Source: Hydrogenoanaerobacterium sp032017025
Lineage (GTDB): Bacteria > Bacillota > Clostridia > Oscillospirales > Ruminococcaceae
Assembly: GCF_032017025.1 (NCBI RefSeq)
Contig: NZ_DALZQO010000001.1
Location: 186,001-250,000 of the forward strand
Direction: 5' to 3'
Length of the DNA stretch: 64,000 nucleotides
Shown: positions 33,625 through 43,550 of the stretch, one piece after another
Numbering within the stretch: the stretch's first letter is position 1
Layout: each line of letters starts with the position of its first letter
Program-made: the position numbers and the translations under genes
The notes under the pieces: model-generated
Database searches by the model: none
Seen by the model: the letters and a program-made list of their open reading frames with translations, nothing else
Told to the model about the DNA's origin: nothing

Positions 33625-34906
33625 CTGCTTCACCCTCCCTGCCGGTTAAGAAATAGACGGTGTCGAGCGTAACCTTCTGCGCCGCCTGCATAATCTGCTG
33701 TTTGGTAATCTGTGCAACCTGTTCTGCGTTTTCAACGGGCGACTGGTTGGTGCCGCCGAGAATCTGGGTGAGGTACCAGCCTTCCAAACCGCCAAGTGTA
33801 TCGGTTGCGGATTTGAGGGCGCTCACCAGCGCGAGGATAGTATTATCGAGCTCTTCCTGCTCAAATTCTCCGTTTTTCAAAACCTCAAGCTGCTTTAAAA
33901 TTTCTTCCTGTGCCTTTTGTTTGTTTTTACCTTCAACGCCGCTATCCACCAGCATACTGCCGGTTGCTTTGTCAAAGCGTGCCGCGCAGTAGTAGCACAG
34001 GCTGTGCTTCTCGCGAACATTCAAAAACAGGCGCGAAAACGGTGTACCGCCGTAAAGGGCGCACATCAGCTTGGAAGCATTTGCTTCCTCAAGGCTGTTA
34101 AGCTCACCAATGCGAAAGCCCATCACCAGTTTGCTCTGGCTGACATCCATGCGGTCGGTCTGCTCGGTTACTTTTTGGGCAGCTTTTTTCGTTACATTCT
34201 CTTTGTATTGTATGGGGCTGCGCTGTACCCTTGAAAAGCTTTCCGCAAATATTTTCTCGGCACCGGCGGGGTTGCCGCAGCCGATAAACATAATTTCAAC
34301 CACTGCATTTTTGATTGCCTCGTGGTAAGCCTTGACCGCACTTTGCGGGGTGATTTTTTCCGCCTGCTCCTTGGTACCGTATCTCTTTACGGCAAACGGC
34401 TCACCCGCAAACAGCAGCGACTGGCAGCGGCTGACGGCATAGTCGCGCTTATCGTTTATTTCAGATTCGATGGTATCGATCAGATACTGTTTTTCCAGTT
34501 CAAAATCCTGCGCATCAAACACACCATCCACCAAATATGGTTCGAGCAAAAGGCTGCTCACTAGCTTGGCGCATTCTTGAGTAATGGGGTCATTATCAAT
34601 CGTATAGCGGTCATCCAAACTTTGAATGGATACATTGAGAATCTGATATGCGCCGTATTTCCGCACATCGGCATCCAGCGCCGCACCGTAAAGTTCACAC
34701 AAACGCTCGTTAAGGCGGGTGAAATCGGGGCACTGCTGAAAGCGTTTTCTTAAAATAAACGGCACAACCGCGGTATCGGAAACAGTATTTTCATCAAGCG
34801 GTAGCACCAGATTGCAAGAAATCCTGTTGGATTTAAACTTAGCATCGGTGACCGTGCTCCAGAACACGCCCTCACACAGCTGCTTGCGAACCATGTTGTT
34901 ACTCAT
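33617..34906 (-). CDS. M16 family peptidase homologue (YmfF-like), no HxxEH
   Basis: A 429-residue M16-fold protein. The region where active members have HxxEH reads FILRKRFQQCPDFTRLNERL followed by CELYGA, which is the YmfF type without zinc ligands, so this subunit is probably non-catalytic and pairs with the active YmfH-like protein encoded next. REKHSLCYYCAARFDKATGS is the typical C-terminal-domain segment. The ATG at 34906 lies eight bases behind GGGAG. A TATAAT-containing region about 60 bp upstream probably holds the promoter for this gene, YmfH, lgt and folD. Biological substrates of clostridial pairs are mostly unknown. Confidence 0.88.
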   Translation of the reverse strand: MSNNMVRKQLCEGVFWSTVTDAKFKSNRISCNLVLPLDENTVSDTAVVPFILRKRFQQCPDFTRLNERLCELYGAALDADVRKYGAYQILNVSIQSLDDRYTIDNDPITQECAKLVSSLLLEPYLVDGVFDAQDFELEKQYLIDTIESEINDKRDYAVSRCQSLLFAGEPFAVKRYGTKEQAEKITPQSAVKAYHEAIKNAVVEIMFIGCGNPAGAEKIFAESFSRVQRSPIQYKENVTKKAAQKVTEQTDRMDVSQSKLVMGFRIGELNSLEEANASKLMCALYGGTPFSRLFLNVREKHSLCYYCAARFDKATGSMLVDSGVEGKNKQKAQEEILKQLEVLKNGEFEQEELDNTILALVSALKSATDTLGGLEGWYLTQILGGTNQSPVENAEQVAQITKQQIMQAAQKVTLDTVYFLTGREGEADE

Positions 34907-35015
34907 TCGGTCATCTCCCAATCGTTGCGCACGTTGTGCGCGAATTCATACGAGGAATATTATACCACAAACCGCCGGCTATAGCCATACAGTGTTTTAC
35001 GCAATGCTGAACATT

Positions 35016-38000
35016 TTATGAATTTGGGGCAATGGTCAGCAGGATCTCTTTTGGCACACCATCCAGCAAAATGCTGCTGCATGCGGTACCGTTTTGTGTC
35101 ATCTCTGTTTTGTCGCCGCGGCGGGCGGTGAGGTGCAACGGGGTGCCTAGCAAGGTAAGGTTTAGCTCAAACCCCTGCCAGCTTGAAGGCATGCAAGGCT
35201 CAAATCTAACCTGGCTTTCTTCAAGCCAAATGCCGAGCAGATGTTCGGTAACCGTTTTATAGTACCAGCTTGACGCACCCGTGTACATGCTCCAGCCGCC
35301 CCTACCGCGCACATTGGGGTTGGTGTAAATGTCGGCGGCAAGGTAATAGGGCTCTTGTTTATAGCGCAAAGCCAAATCGCGGTTTTGGCAGCGGGAAACA
35401 GGGTTCAGCCAGTCGAGCAGGCGATAGCCGTCGTCTGCTCTGCCCTCTTCTAAAAGCGCAAGCGCAAGCCAAACTCCGGCATGGGTGTACTGCCCGCCGT
35501 TTTCGCGAATACCCGGAGGGTAAGCCTTAACATAACCGGGTTGTTGGTGCGAGTTGGCAAACGGCTTGTCAAACAGCTTGACAATACGCAGTTCAGGGTC
35601 GGCAAGGTAATGCAGGGCACTGTCGAGCGCAGTGCTTACGCGGCTTTGGTCGGGCATTTCGCACAGTACCGAAAAGCTTTGGGGCAGTGAATCGATGCTG
35701 CACTCGTCGTTTTTCTTGCTTCCCATTGCACTGCCGTTGTCATAAAATGCGCGCAGATACCATGCCCCGTCCCAGCAATGCTCATCAATCGCGGTTTTCA
35801 GCAGCGCAATGCGTTCTTCGTATCGCATTGCAAGCTCAGTATCACCCCGTTTGCGCACAAGCGGTAAAAAGCGCTGCAGCACAAGAACAAGGAACATGGC
35901 AAGCCAGACGCTCTGCCCTCTTCCCTCGTTGCCAACACCGTTAAAGCCGTCATTCCAATCGCCGCACCCGATGAGCGGCAAGCCATATTCGCCCAGATTG
36001 TACGCTTTTTCAATGGCACGCAGGCAGTGCTCGTAAACACTTACGGCATCCAATCCGCGCTGCACCTCAAAGTATCGCTCCTTTTCATTGGTTCCGAGTG
36101 GCTCACCCTGCACAAACGGGACTGCTGTATCCAGAAGTGCACTGTCCCCTGTCGCTCGCACGTATTCACTGACGGCATAAGGCAGCCAGAGCAGGTCGTC
36201 GCTGTATTTGGTGCGCACCCCACGCAAGCCGCCGCCACTTTTGGGCAAATTGTGCCACCAGTGCAGCACATCGCCCTCAGGGAACTGTGCCGCTGCTGCA
36301 CGCAATATCTGATATTTGGCGGTTTTTGGCCGGAATAGCAGGCAGGCGGTGATGTCCTGCAGTTGGTCGCGGAAGCCATACGCGCCGCCACACTGATAAA
36401 ACGCGGTACGCCCCCAGATACGGCACTGAAGAATCTGGTGCGGCACAAAATGATTGATAAAAACATCCAGTGCGCGGTCGGGCGTTGTAATCAAAAGATT
36501 GCCGATCGGCGGTGCCGTGGGCAGCGTAAGCTCAGAAAGCCGAAGCGCAGCCTGTGCATTCGCCGCCCAGATTAGCCGAAATAGAACCGTTACATCTTGT
36601 TTGGGTGGTAGTGTAAGGTCGGTAAGCAGTGCTGCACAGGGGTCTACGCCGTTTTGTGTGTCGCCATTCTCCCAGCGCCCGCTGAAGAACTCCACACGGT
36701 CGCACATGCAGCGTGGGCTTTCCGTATCACTACAAAGGCAGCTCACCCCGCGCACTGCGGTTTGAAATGGGTTACGCACCATCAGCTTGCCTCCCTCAAA
36801 GGTTGCGGAGATATGGCGCGCATCGGTACGGCTGACGCCGAGTACCGGCTCAGTGTAATAAGCGAGCGTCACCTTGCGCTGAGTAACCGAATGATTGGTG
36901 AGGGTAACCGCAACCTGTTTGACACTGCCGCGTTCGGGTACCGTCACAACGGTTTTGCATGAAATATCATCCGCTGCACCTTCGTAGCGCGCATCTGTCT
37001 GCGAAAAGGAACAACGCGCACCATGCACAAGATTGTAAAAGCACCCTTCACTGCGCAGAATGAGCATTTCCCCATTGTTACCGGTTGCTATGTCGTTCTG
37101 CCATGGGGTTAGTTTGTTCTCGCGCGCATTCACCGCCCATGTAAATCCAAGCGATGTGTCGCTTACCAACGTGCCAAACGCGGGGTTTGCTAGGATATGA
37201 GAAAACGGAAGCGGGGTTTCACGTTCCACATAAAATCGGTCGTCTGCAAACACACCGCCCATTACGGTAACGCTTGGGGTATGCTCGCTCAGAAGAAGAG
37301 GTGCAACTGGATTGAAACGGACAGGGTTATATTCACGGACGGGTAGCTGCACCCGCGCACCGGATTTTGGCGCAATGTGTACCGCTGCCGCCTGCAGCAG
37401 CTGCACTGCCTGCTCACCATGCTGCACGGTGTTGATGAGATACAGCCCTGCCCCAATCTGGTCGGTACAGCTAAGACGGTTGATGCATTCGGTAAGTGCC
37501 GTCGGCTCGGATGCATCATGGGTGAACACGAGATCAAACGGTACGCCCGCCAGCTTGCACTTTCTGTACAGGCTGATATAAGCCGCGGCACGTTCGCGGT
37601 CAAACCCGTATTCGGTAGGCATTGACACAATGGGGCGGTCACCCGAGATGGACATGCCCCATAAATCGGGCTTGCCAAGGTTGTTTTCGGCACGCGCGGC
37701 ATCGTTTTCGCGGCTGTCACGTTTGGGGAACATCAGCTGTGGCAGCAGTGTGAATGCCAGCCTACCCTCGATTGTGTCGCCCAGCAGCGGGTTAGTAGCC
37801 GCAGCATCGGGTGTAATCTTACCCTTCCCGCGCAGGCGGGTGATGGCGGAAACCGCCTCTTCCCGCGTCTGCCCTGCCGATAAAATTTGAGTGAGATAGG
37901 CACGCGCACCTGCGGGAATATCAAGTGAGAGCCGCAGGGCACCGGCTGCATCGGGAGTGCCTGTGCCACCTGTAAACTCACGCTGGGTGAAATTGAGCAG

Positions 38001-41000
38001 GTCGGCAAGCCCGTTCGGTGCCTGCATTAGGTTTTCGCGCTGGGCTTCATATTCAAACGGTATATCCTCTAAAAACCCGGTGGCAAAGTAAAGCTGTTTT
38101 TTACTGCTGCGCTCACGGCGGGTGAAGATGAGAACCCTGCTTTTTTCATCGTATTCAGCGGTAACAAATAGCTTAGAAAAGGCAGGGTGTGCGGCGTAAT
38201 CAGCATCAGCTGCCAAAGTCGGTTCAAAATAGAGCAGCAGGCTTGCAGAAATACGCTGCTGTGAGAGATTCTTAATCTGATATTCCCGCTGTTCACAAGG
38301 CATTGTCGGGTGCAGCATCACACGCATTCCGGTTTTTACGCTGTCGTACTTTGCTTTGTAAAGCATTCCGCCCGCAAGAAATTCGACGCGGTAACGCACA
38401 TCACTGTCGTAAACGGGAGCAGCGGTGAGCGAAAAGGTGTGTTTGCCCGTGTTCACAAATGCATAAACACCGCATGCGCCGCGCAGCAAATCAACCGGGC
38501 GGCGTGTAAGATCTACGCCGCTGTAGCTGAGAAACCCCGCTCCTGTATCGGTCAGCGTGTCGGAAATCGCCCCGTTGGAAAGCAGCATGGCCTGCGGGCT
38601 CTGCGGGCGGATCGTATCGTATTCCTCGGCAATTACTGTTTTCACGGGCTCACGCTCCTTTAGGTCTTTAAACTTGATATTATCGTACACCACAGTATCG
38701 CGGCATACCTTTTCCTGCAGCAACTCCTTTGCGGCGTTCATGCGGCGGTCTCGGATAAAGCGATTCTGCATTTTGTTCTCAAACAGAGCATTGCACGCGG
38801 CAACCATGCTCATACCGATGTGATGCGACATAAAGCTGCGACACACGCCGTAATCGAACGGTACACGGCTCTTGGTGAAATCGATTGCCTCAAAAAAGCC
38901 GTAGGTACCGTAAAACCCCATCTGCTCCATACGGCGCAGGTTTTTCATGGCGGCAACCGGAAAGAATGGCAGTGTGAGAAAGGTAGAGTACGGTGAAACG
39001 ACAAGCTCATGGTTTAACCCGCGCTTTACACCCAGCTTTTGCACGCCATGCGCCTTGTACTGGTAGTTGAGCTGGCCGTCAAACAGATAAAAGGCACTCT
39101 CGCTGATTCCCCATGGAACCTTTTCATCGTGTACGCGACGGCGCTGGCAGTAAACGCAATAGCCCAACGCTTCTGAGAGCAACGAGCCGTCGTAAACAGG
39201 CAGCAGCAGGTGCGGCATAAAATATTCGAACATGGTACCTGTCCATGAAACGGGGCCGGCATACGCCCCCTGCTGCGACATTGTGCGGTTCATGGCACCC
39301 CAGTGGCGTTTGCTTACCTGGCGAGACGCAATGGCATAAAAACCGGTCATGCGCGCCTCGCTCATAAAAAAGTCGTAGTAGTTGTCCATCATTTCACCGG
39401 TTGTTTCGTTGTAACCTATTGAAAACAAATTGCGGCGCTTATCGTAAAACACGCTGAGGTCGGTGTCGGCAATCAGCGCTTTAACACGGGTGATAATCGG
39501 CTTAAGACCGGCACACTCTGTGGAATAATCGTGCAAACCCTCCTTGAGTGTTACAAGGCTGCAAACAAAGTTTCCGCTGTCCACCGAGGAAACAAAACGT
39601 GGTTCCAGCAATGCAAGGCTGGCGGTATCGTACCAATTGTAGAGGTTACCATGCCATTTCGGAAGCCGCTGCACCGTATCAAGTATACGTTCGATGCGTA
39701 GGCAAAGCTCATCGGTCGAAATAAAATCGAGGTCGCGCGCGGCAAGCGTGCTGAGCAGCAGCAGCCCGATATTTGTTGGCGAGGTACGGTGCGCCACTGC
39801 ATAAACAGGCGACTGCTGAATGTTATCGGGCGGCAAAAAGTTCTCCTGCTCGGTAGCATAGGTCTCAAAAAAACGCCACATTGCAGCAAGGTAGCCTACA
39901 AGCTGCTCTCTGCTGGGTTCATCCAGTGTTGGCAGCGGGTGCGGCTTTGCCCTGCTTGTATACATTACAAACGGCAAGATTGCAGAAAAAGCCAGCCCAT
40001 AGAAATGCAAAAACGCATGGGGCGAAAAAAACAAAACTATAATACCAATCAGTTCTGCAAGCCAGTAGTGACGCAGAAGATCAAAAAAACGCCCTGTTCC
40101 CTCGCTGTCTGCGGCTGTTACCCATTGCAGCAAGTTTTTATGGCTGATAAACTGGCGATAAAGTGCCAACACAATGGCATGCAGGCTGCGCAGCGCGGTT
40201 TGCGGCAGCATAACCAGTGTAAACACACCTATGGCGAGCTGCTCGATTGCCTGCGGAACAACGCGGGTAAAGAATTTACGCGAAAACACCGACATTCCGT
40301 TTGCTGCCGCGCCTGTAAGTGCACCGATCAGCGGTTGATAGCCGACAGAAAGCAGCACCACCCAGAACAAAGCCAACGCCGCGGGCTGTGGCAGCAGCAT
40401 GGCAGCGAGTACGCAAATAAGATTAATCACCGGTGTAAGCGAACGGCGCAGGTTGTCGTACAGCTTAAAGCGACTGAGCGCGTTGATAGGGTTGCGCATA
40501 CCGAAAATATAACGCAAATTCTGCCAATCTCCCCGAATCCAGCGGTGCAAACGTGCAAGCCACGCCGAGATAGAGGACGGAAAGCTGTCGGACAGCTCGA
40601 CATCGGAAAGCAGGGCGGTGCGCAGATAGGCGCTTTCCAAAATATCGTGACTAAGAATCTGGTTTTCGGGAAAACGGGTGTTGAGCAGCATATAAAAGCA
40701 GTCGGTATCCAGCAGGCCCTTGCCCGCAAAAATCGCCTCATGGAACAAATCCTGATAGAGGTCTCTCGCCGCTTCATCGTAGGCAGTGATACCACCGATG
40801 CCTGCCATGATACGGGAAAAAGGGGTTTTACCCTGACTTTCGAGCGTGGTGGATATACGCGGCACAAAAATACCATACCCCTGTGTTACAATTCCTTTGT
40901 TATGGTCGATGACCGCCCTGTTTAAAGGATGCGCTGCAGCGGAGATCATACGCCCCGCGGTATCGAACAGCAGGTTTGTGTCGGAATCGAGCGCAAGCAA

Positions 41001-42380
41001 ATAGCGCATTGCACGCAGACGGTGTTTGTTACCCACAAAGGTGTGTACGCTGGTGGTATCCCCCTTGGCATAACGAATAAACTCGGTGATTGCCCCGCGT
41101 TTACGTTCCCACCCGCTAAAGCGTCCCTGTGTTTTGTTATAAACACGTCCGCGCACAAACAGCATAAAACGTTCGCCGTGCTCAGCATTCAGCCGCCGTA
41201 TCTCCTCTTCCAATGCCTGCACCTGTCGGTCGTCTTCAGCACAGGCGGGCCGGTCGCTCTCTTTAAAGTCAGCCAGCAGGCAAAAGCATAAGTCATCCGC
41301 CGCGTTGTTCCAATAAAGCTGCTCCAGCCTTCTCGCAGCGGCAGGGGCATCGCCTGCACGCGGCATAAGAATAGACACCGCCACAACCGTTTGGCTGGCA
41401 GTCTGTTCTGTGTGAGCCTTGTCCATACGCGGAATATGCTCAATACGTGCCCCTGCCATAACAATATACTCTAGGGCAGGGCGAACCACCTCCCGCAGAG
41501 GAAGATAGCTGAGAAGCCCCACAATAAAGCTACCCGTAAGGTAGCCGACGCCATGTGCCAGCAAATATGTGATGACCGGTGTGCCCACCATATAAAGCCG
41601 CCTGCGCCAACGATTCCCTTTGTCTAAAACCTCGTTGTTTAAAATATAAAGTCCTACATGACGGGTACGCGTATCGGTACCCGCCTTAGCAAGACGAATC
41701 AGCTGGTCAGCACAGGCTCGTTCAGTCTGCCTCTCTTTCTCCGCAATGAGCCCTACCAAAACGCGGTAACAGCCGCGACTTTCCTTCTCCATATTAGGAT
41801 AGACTCCGGCGGGGTCGCTCAGCAGTGTTGCTTCAACGATACTGTATTTGCAAACAAGGGCGTCAAAATCGAGCGCCGCAAGCTTTGTGAGCGAGGTAAT
41901 GGCATAGGATATTCCCCGCTCATCTTCGTTGTCGATGCAGGCACTGCATGCCATACTGAGTAGTGTTATTCTTAGTGCAAGCGGAAAATATCCAAACTCC
42001 GTAATCGTAAGGTCGCGATATTGCTGCACTTCACAGATAATATCCTCGGCAAGCTGCTGTGAAATAGCAGGTCGCCCACCGAGAACCGCATCGCAAATAA
42101 GGCTGAGCTGTGGCAGTTTACCGTTTACAGGCAGCTTAGCGGTGGTTTGCAACTCGCGCGCGGTTTGCTTTGCTTCTTTTTCCAATACGTAAAAATTGTC
42201 GCAGAGCCATAACACCACAGGGCTTTTTGTAGAAGTATTCAACTGATTGCGGTAGAGCCGTTTCATCCGCCGCAGGTTGCCCAACAGCTGCCTGCGTAAC
42301 GGCTTTGGGCGTTTTTGGGCAGTAACAGGCTCTTGCTTCATCACCTGTGCAATCGATTGTTTTATCTGCGATTCATTCAT
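35016..42380 (-). CDS. Cyclic beta-1,2-glucan synthase-like protein (GT84 plus GH94)
   Basis: A 2454-residue membrane enzyme, the largest gene here. Relatives build a beta-1,2-glucan on themselves, then cut and close it into a ring for export. The N-terminal half has several membrane helices and a GT84 glycosyltransferase core: LLALDSDTNLLFD (Asp-x-Asp, about residue 463) and HRWIRGDWQNLRYIF (about 610). Glucoamylase-like and beta-sandwich regions follow. The C-terminal GH94 phosphorylase-like domain has KYSDDLLWLPYAV (about 2060) and the catalytic Asp in GCGDWNDGFN (about 2140). It is some 350 residues shorter than the classical proteobacterial enzymes, mostly at the N-terminus. It starts 36 bp after gerC, so it may belong to the sporulation operon. 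Confidence 0.88.
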   Translation of the reverse strand: MNESQIKQSIAQVMKQEPVTAQKRPKPLRRQLLGNLRRMKRLYRNQLNTSTKSPVVLWLCDNFYVLEKEAKQTARELQTTAKLPVNGKLPQLSLICDAVLGGRPAISQQLAEDIICEVQQYRDLTITEFGYFPLALRITLLSMACSACIDNEDERGISYAITSLTKLAALDFDALVCKYSIVEATLLSDPAGVYPNMEKESRGCYRVLVGLIAEKERQTERACADQLIRLAKAGTDTRTRHVGLYILNNEVLDKGNRWRRRLYMVGTPVITYLLAHGVGYLTGSFIVGLLSYLPLREVVRPALEYIVMAGARIEHIPRMDKAHTEQTASQTVVAVSILMPRAGDAPAAARRLEQLYWNNAADDLCFCLLADFKESDRPACAEDDRQVQALEEEIRRLNAEHGERFMLFVRGRVYNKTQGRFSGWERKRGAITEFIRYAKGDTTSVHTFVGNKHRLRAMRYLLALDSDTNLLFDTAGRMISAAAHPLNRAVIDHNKGIVTQGYGIFVPRISTTLESQGKTPFSRIMAGIGGITAYDEAARDLYQDLFHEAIFAGKGLLDTDCFYMLLNTRFPENQILSHDILESAYLRTALLSDVELSDSFPSSISAWLARLHRWIRGDWQNLRYIFGMRNPINALSRFKLYDNLRRSLTPVINLICVLAAMLLPQPAALALFWVVLLSVGYQPLIGALTGAAANGMSVFSRKFFTRVVPQAIEQLAIGVFTLVMLPQTALRSLHAIVLALYRQFISHKNLLQWVTAADSEGTGRFFDLLRHYWLAELIGIIVLFFSPHAFLHFYGLAFSAILPFVMYTSRAKPHPLPTLDEPSREQLVGYLAAMWRFFETYATEQENFLPPDNIQQSPVYAVAHRTSPTNIGLLLLSTLAARDLDFISTDELCLRIERILDTVQRLPKWHGNLYNWYDTASLALLEPRFVSSVDSGNFVCSLVTLKEGLHDYSTECAGLKPIITRVKALIADTDLSVFYDKRRNLFSIGYNETTGEMMDNYYDFFMSEARMTGFYAIASRQVSKRHWGAMNRTMSQQGAYAGPVSWTGTMFEYFMPHLLLPVYDGSLLSEALGYCVYCQRRRVHDEKVPWGISESAFYLFDGQLNYQYKAHGVQKLGVKRGLNHELVVSPYSTFLTLPFFPVAAMKNLRRMEQMGFYGTYGFFEAIDFTKSRVPFDYGVCRSFMSHHIGMSMVAACNALFENKMQNRFIRDRRMNAAKELLQEKVCRDTVVYDNIKFKDLKEREPVKTVIAEEYDTIRPQSPQAMLLSNGAISDTLTDTGAGFLSYSGVDLTRRPVDLLRGACGVYAFVNTGKHTFSLTAAPVYDSDVRYRVEFLAGGMLYKAKYDSVKTGMRVMLHPTMPCEQREYQIKNLSQQRISASLLLYFEPTLAADADYAAHPAFSKLFVTAEYDEKSRVLIFTRRERSSKKQLYFATGFLEDIPFEYEAQRENLMQAPNGLADLLNFTQREFTGGTGTPDAAGALRLSLDIPAGARAYLTQILSAGQTREEAVSAITRLRGKGKITPDAAATNPLLGDTIEGRLAFTLLPQLMFPKRDSRENDAARAENNLGKPDLWGMSISGDRPIVSMPTEYGFDRERAAAYISLYRKCKLAGVPFDLVFTHDASEPTALTECINRLSCTDQIGAGLYLINTVQHGEQAVQLLQAAAVHIAPKSGARVQLPVREYNPVRFNPVAPLLLSEHTPSVTVMGGVFADDRFYVERETPLPFSHILANPAFGTLVSDTSLGFTWAVNARENKLTPWQNDIATGNNGEMLILRSEGCFYNLVHGARCSFSQTDARYEGAADDISCKTVVTVPERGSVKQVAVTLTNHSVTQRKVTLAYYTEPVLGVSRTDARHISATFEGGKLMVRNPFQTAVRGVSCLCSDTESPRCMCDRVEFFSGRWENGDTQNGVDPCAALLTDLTLPPKQDVTVLFRLIWAANAQAALRLSELTLPTAPPIGNLLITTPDRALDVFINHFVPHQILQCRIWGRTAFYQCGGAYGFRDQLQDITACLLFRPKTAKYQILRAAAAQFPEGDVLHWWHNLPKSGGGLRGVRTKYSDDLLWLPYAVSEYVRATGDSALLDTAVPFVQGEPLGTNEKERYFEVQRGLDAVSVYEHCLRAIEKAYNLGEYGLPLIGCGDWNDGFNGVGNEGRGQSVWLAMFLVLVLQRFLPLVRKRGDTELAMRYEERIALLKTAIDEHCWDGAWYLRAFYDNGSAMGSKKNDECSIDSLPQSFSVLCEMPDQSRVSTALDSALHYLADPELRIVKLFDKPFANSHQQPGYVKAYPPGIRENGGQYTHAGVWLALALLEEGRADDGYRLLDWLNPVSRCQNRDLALRYKQEPYYLAADIYTNPNVRGRGGWSMYTGASSWYYKTVTEHLLGIWLEESQVRFEPCMPSSWQGFELNLTLLGTPLHLTARRGDKTEMTQNGTACSSILLDGVPKEILLTIAPNS

Positions 42381-42416
42381 AGTATCGATTCCTTTATCTT
42401 TATCCCACTATGGCGC

Positions 42417-43550
42417 TTAACTCTGCAAGCCGTAACGTGTAATCGTGGTGTGCATGTTGATTTGATAGGTGAACTGCGGTAACAGCTCGTCGTAGCGGGC
42501 TTTATTTTCGTTAAACCACTTGGGTTCATATTTTTCCAATAGATTTGCAAAATCAAAAACATCGCTGCGATAAGTGCTTAAGCAGGAGGACAGCGCGCCT
42601 TCCATTTCGCTGTAAATGGTCGCCGATTGCAGCTTTTCAATTTCACCGATGTGCGAAAGCAGCGTCGTTCCGCCGCTTGGCATAATGCTTTCTTCAATGT
42701 GGCTCTTCACTTTACAATCAATTGTAAAATGAGGCACACCATTTACGATCGATGTTTTTATTTTTGTTTTTGCACTTACCACCTCAAGCGACATTTTGCC
42801 CAGCTTCTCATGGTTTACAACCATATGTGTTCCCTTAACCTGATTGCGCAGCCACAAAATACCGCGCGTATAGGTGGGGTCAACCTTTCCTGCTAATTTA
42901 TTGTGGCGGTAAATTGCTGTGCCCACAACCTCCATACCCTCTTCTTTTTCACCGTTTTTGCTCCTCGCAACAATTGGCATAAAAGTACCGGTATACCCAT
43001 TTTCTTTGGCATCGACAATGTGCAGCACCTGTCCACGCAAAATTTTACCGTTGACCTCGGTGTTTTCCAGCATATTTCGAATCGAAAGAATGGGCAGGAT
43101 GGACTGACCCAGCTCGGCAGAAACAACATCCGAGGCCCTGCCGTTGGCCATTACGACATCTACATTTGGACGGGACTGATGGTTTGAGTTAAAGTAGTTA
43201 ACCGCGATATCGAGCCCTTGCTTTGCCACCTGTTCCCCGACAACAATCATCTTATTCTGCCCGTAAAAAATCTGTTTACCCTGCTTCAGCGTTGCTTCCT
43301 CAAGCGCTTCCGAAATGGTTGTTCCCTCTGCTTGCAATATCATACAGTTCGGTTTGCTCGCGTCAATGGAGGTTTGCGCTCCACCGCCCTTTGCATCAAA
43401 AATTTGCAGTGTAAGCTGATACTGATCGCCGTTAAAATCTATCCCTACTCCTTGCACGATTGCCCTCTGACTTACACGTACAGGCTTCATGCAACCTGTA
43501 AGCAGCAGTGTGAGCCCTAATATAACAGCAACCGACTTTACTGTTTTCAA
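42417..43550 (-). CDS. gerC: Germinant receptor subunit C, Ger(x)C family lipoprotein
   Basis: Lipoprotein subunit of a spore germinant receptor in the inner spore membrane. The TTG start at 43550 overlaps the gerB stop by four bases (TTGA), has AAGG a few bases upstream, and gives 377 residues with a compact signal and lipobox LLLTGC (Cys20). RAIVQGVGIDFNGDQYQLTL and FYGQNKMIVVGEQVAKQGLD are typical Ger(x)C sequences, and the C-terminal third (DCKVKSHIEESIM onwards) is the third domain. A longer frame from an ATG at 43583 would overlap gerB more and weaken the signal. Needs Lgt, which is encoded about 10 kb away. Confidence 0.92.
   Translation of the reverse strand: MKTVKSVAVILGLTLLLTGCMKPVRVSQRAIVQGVGIDFNGDQYQLTLQIFDAKGGGAQTSIDASKPNCMILQAEGTTISEALEEATLKQGKQIFYGQNKMIVVGEQVAKQGLDIAVNYFNSNHQSRPNVDVVMANGRASDVVSAELGQSILPILSIRNMLENTEVNGKILRGQVLHIVDAKENGYTGTFMPIVARSKNGEKEEGMEVVGTAIYRHNKLAGKVDPTYTRGILWLRNQVKGTHMVVNHEKLGKMSLEVVSAKTKIKTSIVNGVPHFTIDCKVKSHIEESIMPSGGTTLLSHIGEIEKLQSATIYSEMEGALSSCLSTYRSDVFDFANLLEKYEPKWFNENKARYDELLPQFTYQINMHTTITRYGLQS

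Noticed and set aside
39789..40925. 378-codon open frame on the plus strand
   Set aside because: Lies wholly antisense inside the glucan synthase gene, has a Gln/His/Lys-rich random composition and no recognisable domain.
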